A stretch of 64,000 nt of DNA from Anaerolineaceae bacterium. GTDB lineage: Bacteria; Chloroflexota; Anaerolineae; Anaerolineales; Anaerolineaceae. Within the stretch, counting starts at the first letter, position 1. Every line of letters begins with the position of its first letter. Both the position numbers and the translations under genes were made by a program. Where the stretch lies: assembly GCA_029975475.1 (NCBI GenBank), contig JARKPB010000003.1:322067-386066 (forward strand), written 5' to 3'. Shown one piece after another: positions 59,709 to 64,000 of this stretch. The notes under the pieces were generated by a model that was given only the letters and a program-made list of their open reading frames with translations, made no database searches and was not told the origin of the DNA.

Positions 59709-60749
59709 TCATTTGCCACCAGTTTTCTGCTGGTATATCGCCAGATCTTCATTCCAGCTCAAAAAATCAAGGTCATTCCTTCGATCGGGTAGATGATACA
59801 TCTCTTTGAGATAGGCTCCCAGATGGAGCGACACTTTCTTTGCGCCCATGAAATTCAGGTGTTCCTCATCATGAAAATCCGTTGCCGGGTCCAGCCCAAT
59901 TTCTCTGATTTTATCCGGCATCGAATAATCAATAAACGGAAGGCCAAAACGATCGGCAAATTCCTGCACTGCATTGTGCATTTTCATGTTCCAGCCAACG
60001 CGCGGAGCGTTAATCAAGACAACCGCGATCCCTTTTTCCCGGCAATGGCGGATAAACTTCAAATAATAACTTCTGGCTTCGTCATCAATCCGGCTGGATT
60101 GGTCTGTGGGCTGATAAGCCTCGACAGGCAGTTTAACCGCCTCCGATTCGTAGATCAACAACTGCCCTTTATAACGATCCGTCGGTTGAAACCGAAAAAT
60201 ATCCCAGTCTTTTTCCGAAAGTTCTTTCCAGCGGTTATGATAACGTAAAAGAGGGAAAAGATAACTGGATGCGGTTTGGAAGCTGCTCTTCTCGACAATC
60301 TCGCGGATCAAGAGCAATTTTTCAATTGAGAGGCGCATGGGATCAACAGCCAGCCTCAGAAAACTTTCCTGTGCATCCACATTAACCGGCTTAAGCAGCC
60401 AGCTGCCATCCAGCACAACCACATCTGGCTGCTGGTATTTAAGCGCTTCCAGCAGATAATAATAATTTACCAGCGGATTTTGATACCCGGTAGACAGGGT
60501 ATAACCGGTGAAGCCGTACTGTCCCCAAATTTCCAGCGGACTGATCCCATTGCGCAAGGTGCTCGCGCCAATATAAAGCACATCCAGGGAATGATTTGGC
60601 TGCTGGTAAAAAGTCTTCATCCGGCTGAATGAATCGTTCCCGACGGTTGGCTTAATGATGAAAATTTGCGAAGCAAGCGCGAACAACAGGCTAAATAACG
60701 CCAGAAATATAATCCCGCGCAGCCATTTTTGATAACCAGGAAGGCTCAT
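59709..60749 (-). CDS. DltD-like SGNH-type protein, membrane-anchored
   Basis: 346 residues from the ATG at 60749, one base after the MBOAT stop region; the upstream extension to 60806 overlaps it. One N-terminal membrane helix (about 9-30), then an extracytoplasmic SGNH-like domain: IGASTLRNGISP with the Ser, VLDGSWLL, and TDFHDEEHLNFMGA with the Asp/His. It resembles DltD and AlgX/AlgJ, which accept an acyl group from the MBOAT partner and place it on a polymer. Last gene of the operon. Confidence 0.8.
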   Translation of the reverse strand: MSLPGYQKWLRGIIFLALFSLLFALASQIFIIKPTVGNDSFSRMKTFYQQPNHSLDVLYIGASTLRNGISPLEIWGQYGFTGYTLSTGYQNPLVNYYYLLEALKYQQPDVVVLDGSWLLKPVNVDAQESFLRLAVDPMRLSIEKLLLIREIVEKSSFQTASSYLFPLLRYHNRWKELSEKDWDIFRFQPTDRYKGQLLIYESEAVKLPVEAYQPTDQSSRIDDEARSYYLKFIRHCREKGIAVVLINAPRVGWNMKMHNAVQEFADRFGLPFIDYSMPDKIREIGLDPATDFHDEEHLNFMGAKKVSLHLGAYLKEMYHLPDRRNDLDFLSWNEDLAIYQQKTGGK

Positions 60750-60750
60750 G

Positions 60751-62349
60751 CTAGAAACCCATATAGATAAAACTGCTGGCGTTGAAGTTAATACCATACA
60801 CGCCAAAGATCAGAACCGCGAAAATCGCCATCAGATAAACCAGCCATCGCAGCGGCAGCACCTGTCGAGACAGCCGCTCCCGCAAAGCGATGCCTTTCTC
60901 CTGTAAATAATCTGCCGTCAGCAGGATCACGATCGCAATGAGGAGCACGATCAGCTCTTTGCCATCCAGCCCTAAATTAAGCAGTGAACCGTCTATTATC
61001 ACCTGCGGGTTAAAAGACGAAAAGGTGCGGTCCAGCAACCTTAATGCCGCCATAAAGCTGGCTGCGCGCGAAAAATAACGACCGAAACAGACCAACACAA
61101 AAGTCCCGAGAATCTGCAACCCGCGGGTAAATCCGCGCCCGGGGGTGAAACCCAGCTTTTCAGCCAGCCGGGAAACCTGCGGTCCAAACAATATTCCCAG
61201 GCCGATCAACAACCCGTTATACATTCCGTATGCCACAAATTTCCAGTTCGCGCCGTGCCAGATTCCAACCAAGAGGAATGTGATGACCATAGCGGTGAAG
61301 GTTGGCATCAGTTTTCCTATAGAAGCGCCCAGTGTACGCCGAAAGAACCTGCCCATGCGGACGAACAGGCGGGAGAGTGAAAGCGGATAAAAGACGTAAT
61401 CGCGCATCCAGCTGCTCAGCGTGATATGCCAGCGGCGCCAGAAATCTTCGATTGAGGTTGCAAACAGCGGACGGGCGAAGTTATTGACCAGATCAATTCC
61501 GAATATTTGCGCGATCCCGCGCGCGACATCAATCCCGCCGGAAAAATCGCCATAAATTTGGAGCGTGTACAGCATTGCCCCAAAGAAGACCGTGAATCCT
61601 TCGTATTGGTTCTGGCCATTGAAGATTGTATTAACAATCACGGCCGCCCGGTCAGCAATCACCATTTTTTTGAAGAGCCCCCATAAAACCAGCTGGGCCC
61701 CAAATTTTATTCGGTCATAATCGAGGGAGTGCCCCTCATACAATTGATGCGCCAGTTGACTGTACCGGCTGATCGGACCCTGTACAATTTGTGGAAAGAA
61801 AGAAACAAACAGGGCAAATTTAAATGGATTGCGGTCCGCCTGGATTTTTCCCCGGAAGACATCGATAAGATAACCGGCGGATTGAAATGTGTAAAACGAA
61901 ATCCCCAGCGGCAGTAATAAATTAAATTTAGGGATGGCGGCCGGGACTGAAAGAGCCGCAAGCAATACATTAAAGTTGGTTGCAAAAAAGTTGAAGTATT
62001 TTAGAAACGCCAGGATGCCAAGAACAGCCGCCAAACCGATGGCTAAAACCAGCTGTTTTTTTCGTTTCACCTGCGCTGCCGCGGCTTTTTTTTGTTCTCT
62101 TGATAGTTCTTCAACCCCTGCGGTTTTCGTCTGATCAAATTGGCGGTTAATGAAATCCAGCCAGAGCGCAGTCAGAAAGGTGATTAATGTCGTCGCAATC
62201 AACAAAAGCAGCAGACTGCCGGAGGTTAAGAAATAATACAGGTAGCTGGCCGCGAGCAGCACCGCCCACCGATTTTTTTTTGGGAACAGAAAATAGATCC
62301 CGGCAACAAGCAGGGTAAAAGCAAAAAAAGCAGCCGAAGTGAAACCCAT
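60751..62349 (-). CDS. MBOAT O-acyltransferase (DltB/AlgI-like)
   Basis: 532 residues, about 11-12 helices. VGIWHGANWKFVAYGMYNG has the catalytic His of the MBOAT family; the amphipathic RPLFATSIEDFWRRWHITLSSW is the strongest family signature; ISFYTFQSAGYLIDVFRG is also typical. A cytoplasmic charged insert lies at residues about 70-100. It moves an acyl or aminoacyl group from the carrier protein across the membrane to the DltD-like partner. Confidence 0.92.
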   Translation of the reverse strand: MGFTSAAFFAFTLLVAGIYFLFPKKNRWAVLLAASYLYYFLTSGSLLLLLIATTLITFLTALWLDFINRQFDQTKTAGVEELSREQKKAAAAQVKRKKQLVLAIGLAAVLGILAFLKYFNFFATNFNVLLAALSVPAAIPKFNLLLPLGISFYTFQSAGYLIDVFRGKIQADRNPFKFALFVSFFPQIVQGPISRYSQLAHQLYEGHSLDYDRIKFGAQLVLWGLFKKMVIADRAAVIVNTIFNGQNQYEGFTVFFGAMLYTLQIYGDFSGGIDVARGIAQIFGIDLVNNFARPLFATSIEDFWRRWHITLSSWMRDYVFYPLSLSRLFVRMGRFFRRTLGASIGKLMPTFTAMVITFLLVGIWHGANWKFVAYGMYNGLLIGLGILFGPQVSRLAEKLGFTPGRGFTRGLQILGTFVLVCFGRYFSRAASFMAALRLLDRTFSSFNPQVIIDGSLLNLGLDGKELIVLLIAIVILLTADYLQEKGIALRERLSRQVLPLRWLVYLMAIFAVLIFGVYGINFNASSFIYMGF

Positions 62350-62372
62350 AAAATGTCCCGAAAGCAGGTCTA

Positions 62373-62600
62373 TCAGGACTGCAAGCGTTCAATCAACCGC
62401 AGCATGGCGGCCGGGGAATTGAAATTCTCCGGCAGCAGATCTTCAACACCGATTTCAATATCAAAGGCATCGTTTAATTCTCCAACCAGGGTTACGATGT
62501 CAAATGAATCCAGAATTCCGTCGTCGATCAGGTGGTGATTCTCTGTGAAATCAACTTCCGGTCTTAATGTTGCTAATACCTCAAGAATTTTATCCAACAT
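62373..62600 (-). CDS. Acyl/aminoacyl carrier protein (DltC-like)
   Basis: 75 residues. IDDGILDSFDIVTLVGEL holds the phosphopantetheine Ser32 in DSFD, the DltC/ACP motif. DIEIGVEDLLPENFNSPAAM is helix III. It should be loaded by the adenylation enzyme at 63430 and donate to the MBOAT. Spaced 12-24 nt from both neighbours. Confidence 0.9.
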   Translation of the reverse strand: MLDKILEVLATLRPEVDFTENHHLIDDGILDSFDIVTLVGELNDAFDIEIGVEDLLPENFNSPAAMLRLIERLQS

Positions 62601-62612
62601 AAAACGCTCCTC

Positions 62613-63455
62613 TTATTCCTGCAGCAGCTGAAAGGTTACCCGGCCGTCAAATGAAAAACCGCTGGCCTTATAAAATTCAACTGCCGGAAGATTATTTTCA
62701 TCCACCCATAATAAATATTTTCTTGGGATTGCCTCTTTAGCAAACAAGAAATCTCGCAGGGCTTTGGCTAGGCCGTGCCGTCGGTGAGCAGCAGCAGTCG
62801 CAACATGTTTTATTGTGACCACATTTCCCCGCTGGTCATATTGTAAAGCGGCTGCAATTTTCCCATCCGCAGCAAAGACGCAGGGGATTTGCTGATTTTC
62901 AAGAATCGCGGAAAGTTCAGCCTGATCTGGCAGGGCAGTGCTCAGCGAATCCAGGCTGCTGCGCCAAAGCGATTGAATTTCCGCCAGATGTTCCACTCTG
63001 GCAAATCCAAATCTGTAGCCCACTGGAAGCAGAGCGGATGATTCGGCTGCGATGGTGGGTTCTTTTATTTCTAACACCATGCGGCGATAAGTTTTGTAAA
63101 GAACAAAACCGTTACTCATCCAGTAGGTATACATTCTTTGAACCGCGAGATCGGGTTCAACACCAGCGCTAACCAGGTCAAGGACAACTGGTTTTTGAAG
63201 CTTTTGCAGCGCAGCCGGTTGCAGCAAGTCGGCAGCAAAATAATAATAAAGGTTCAGCAGATCCGTTTCTTCTTTATAGAACAGCACCCCGCTCGGATGG
63301 GCCACCCAAAACAGATTTCTCTGCTGCGTGTAGCGCTCTACATCGCCAAGAAAAAAGAACCAATTGGTCAAAAGGCCGCCACCCTTAGCTCTAACTTCTT
63401 TAATCAAGGCGGTAAACTGTCCAACATCCCTAACCGCTTGCATGGAGATACTCAT
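62613..63455 (-). CDS. GNAT-fold protein inserted in the Dlt-like operon
   Basis: 280 residues. The C-terminal 130 residues are a GNAT domain: VVTIKHVATAAAHRRHGLAKALRDFL (CoA motif A) and NLPAVEFYKASGFSFDG (motif B). The N-terminal half (FFFLGDVERYTQQRNLFWVAH, YTYWMSNGFVLYKTYRRMVLEI) looks like a degenerate second GNAT repeat. It starts inside the upstream adenylation gene (26-nt overlap), so it belongs to the unit. Classical dlt operons lack such a protein; it may acylate the amino group of the carried residue or recycle the carrier. Confidence 0.8.
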   Translation of the reverse strand: MSISMQAVRDVGQFTALIKEVRAKGGGLLTNWFFFLGDVERYTQQRNLFWVAHPSGVLFYKEETDLLNLYYYFAADLLQPAALQKLQKPVVLDLVSAGVEPDLAVQRMYTYWMSNGFVLYKTYRRMVLEIKEPTIAAESSALLPVGYRFGFARVEHLAEIQSLWRSSLDSLSTALPDQAELSAILENQQIPCVFAADGKIAAALQYDQRGNVVTIKHVATAAAHRRHGLAKALRDFLFAKEAIPRKYLLWVDENNLPAVEFYKASGFSFDGRVTFQLLQE

Positions 63456-64000
63456 CCCGTAATTTTACCCGATCGATTTTGGCATTTTTATTCATCGGCA
63501 GCTTTTCAAAATGCAGCAGACGGTTGGGCAGCATGTATTTCGGCAGATGCTCGCGCAAACCGAGCAGGATCTCTTTATCGCACGCGGCAGGCGCCTGGTA
63601 AAAGAGCACGATTTTCTCTTCTCTGCTGTCATACAGGCAGCATCCCGCTTCCAAAAAAGGCAATGCGTTTACCGCAACCTCGATTTCGCCCAGTTCAATC
63701 CGATGACCCATGTGTTTAATCTGGGTGTCGCCGCGGCCCAGAAAGAGCAGCTCTCCGCGCGCATTATATTTGCCCAGATCTCCGGTACGGTAGATTAATT
63801 CAGGGTAGTGCGGATTCAACGGATTTTGGCAAAATCCCCGGGAAGTCTCTGCAGGGTTGTTATAGTAACCCAGGGCAAGAGAGGTGCCGCGTACGCAGAT
63901 CTCGCCCATTTCATCCTCGCCAACCGGTTTATCCGCGCTGTTCAACACCAAAATATCGGTGTTGGGGAAGGGAATCCCAATCGGCAGCATTTCACTGTCC
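63430..64000 (-). CDS. AMP-binding/adenylation enzyme, DltA-like, 5' part beyond window
   Basis: C-terminal part only, about 190 residues; the frame is open to the right edge. Core motifs: GEICVRGTSLALGYYNNP (A6), YRTGDLGKYNARGELLFLGR (A7/A8), IKHMGHRIELGEIE (A8) and MNKNAKIDRVKL with the A10 lysine. Adenylates an amino or other acid and loads it on the carrier protein. Whether it is D-Ala cannot be told since the substrate pocket lies outside. First visible gene of the five-gene operon. Confidence 0.88.
   Translation of the reverse strand, partial: DSEMLPIGIPFPNTDILVLNSADKPVGEDEMGEICVRGTSLALGYYNNPAETSRGFCQNPLNPHYPELIYRTGDLGKYNARGELLFLGRGDTQIKHMGHRIELGEIEVAVNALPFLEAGCCLYDSREEKIVLFYQAPAACDKEILLGLREHLPKYMLPNRLLHFEKLPMNKNAKIDRVKLRDEYLHASG

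Noticed and set aside
1-64000. CRISPR arrays, insertion sequences, prophage or integrase genes
   Set aside because: No regularly spaced repeats, transposase or integrase motifs were found on either strand.

Overview
The window reads as chromosomal DNA of a Chloroflexota bacterium, most likely the Anaerolineae. This is an inference from gene content and style: a GC-rich backbone, an archaeal-like inactivated family B polymerase cassette, glgC, KdpDE with a KimA-type transporter, and a Dlt-like operon in a genome showing no outer-membrane genes here. No 16S rRNA is present, so the assignment is tentative. No insertion sequence, prophage or CRISPR array was seen.

Layout. 1-18120 is mostly housekeeping: gatB (cut by the left edge) and, a few kb away on the same strand, gatC-gatA for tRNA amidation; a PLP aminotransferase with a sugar nucleotidyltransferase; an M3 peptidase; an esterase lipoprotein; rnhB; glgC; four tRNAs (Pro, Asn, Ser, Ser) with clear promoters; an LD-carboxypeptidase; a ROK glucokinase; an ABC-F ATPase; plsC. 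18337-30941 is a cell-surface glycan cluster: two GT2, three GT4, a large GT-C-like membrane protein, a WecA/TagO-like initiator, two methyltransferases, an SGNH hydrolase and an AsnB-like amidoligase without its glutaminase domain. Two of these genes are visibly AT-richer than their neighbours.

30979-34104 (minus strand) holds the most interesting unit: three tightly packed genes for a RecA/RadA-fold protein without a P-loop, an 89-residue helical protein, and a family B DNA polymerase whose catalytic motif C and exonuclease motifs are altered. It resembles in design a mutasome or DNA-damage-tolerance cassette.

36943-47097 is an AT-richer ion and envelope block: an NRAMP transporter fused to a DtxR/MntR-like and FeoA-like sensor, a plasma-membrane-type proton ATPase, an MprF-like lysyl-lipid synthase, an MgtA Mg2+ ATPase and a short MscS channel. 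47285-50675 holds a decayed O6-alkylguanine-DNA alkyltransferase, a PadR/HAAS pair and an alpha/beta hydrolase gene broken by one TAG codon. 50777-56142 is a potassium module: a KimA-like transporter with a terminator-like hairpin over its ribosome binding site and candidate KdpE repeats upstream, followed by kdpD and kdpE but no kdpFABC. The right end, 59709-64000, is a Dlt-like operon (adenylation enzyme, GNAT protein, carrier protein, MBOAT, SGNH protein) that runs off the window.

A recurring regulatory feature is a -10 hexamer exactly 6 nt before the start codon with no Shine-Dalgarno site, seen at gatC, padR, the broken hydrolase, kdpD, kdpE, ubiA and a short upstream ORF, suggesting frequent leaderless transcription. 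Two otherwise intact genes (35808-36611 and 49056-50675) are each interrupted by a single in-frame stop.
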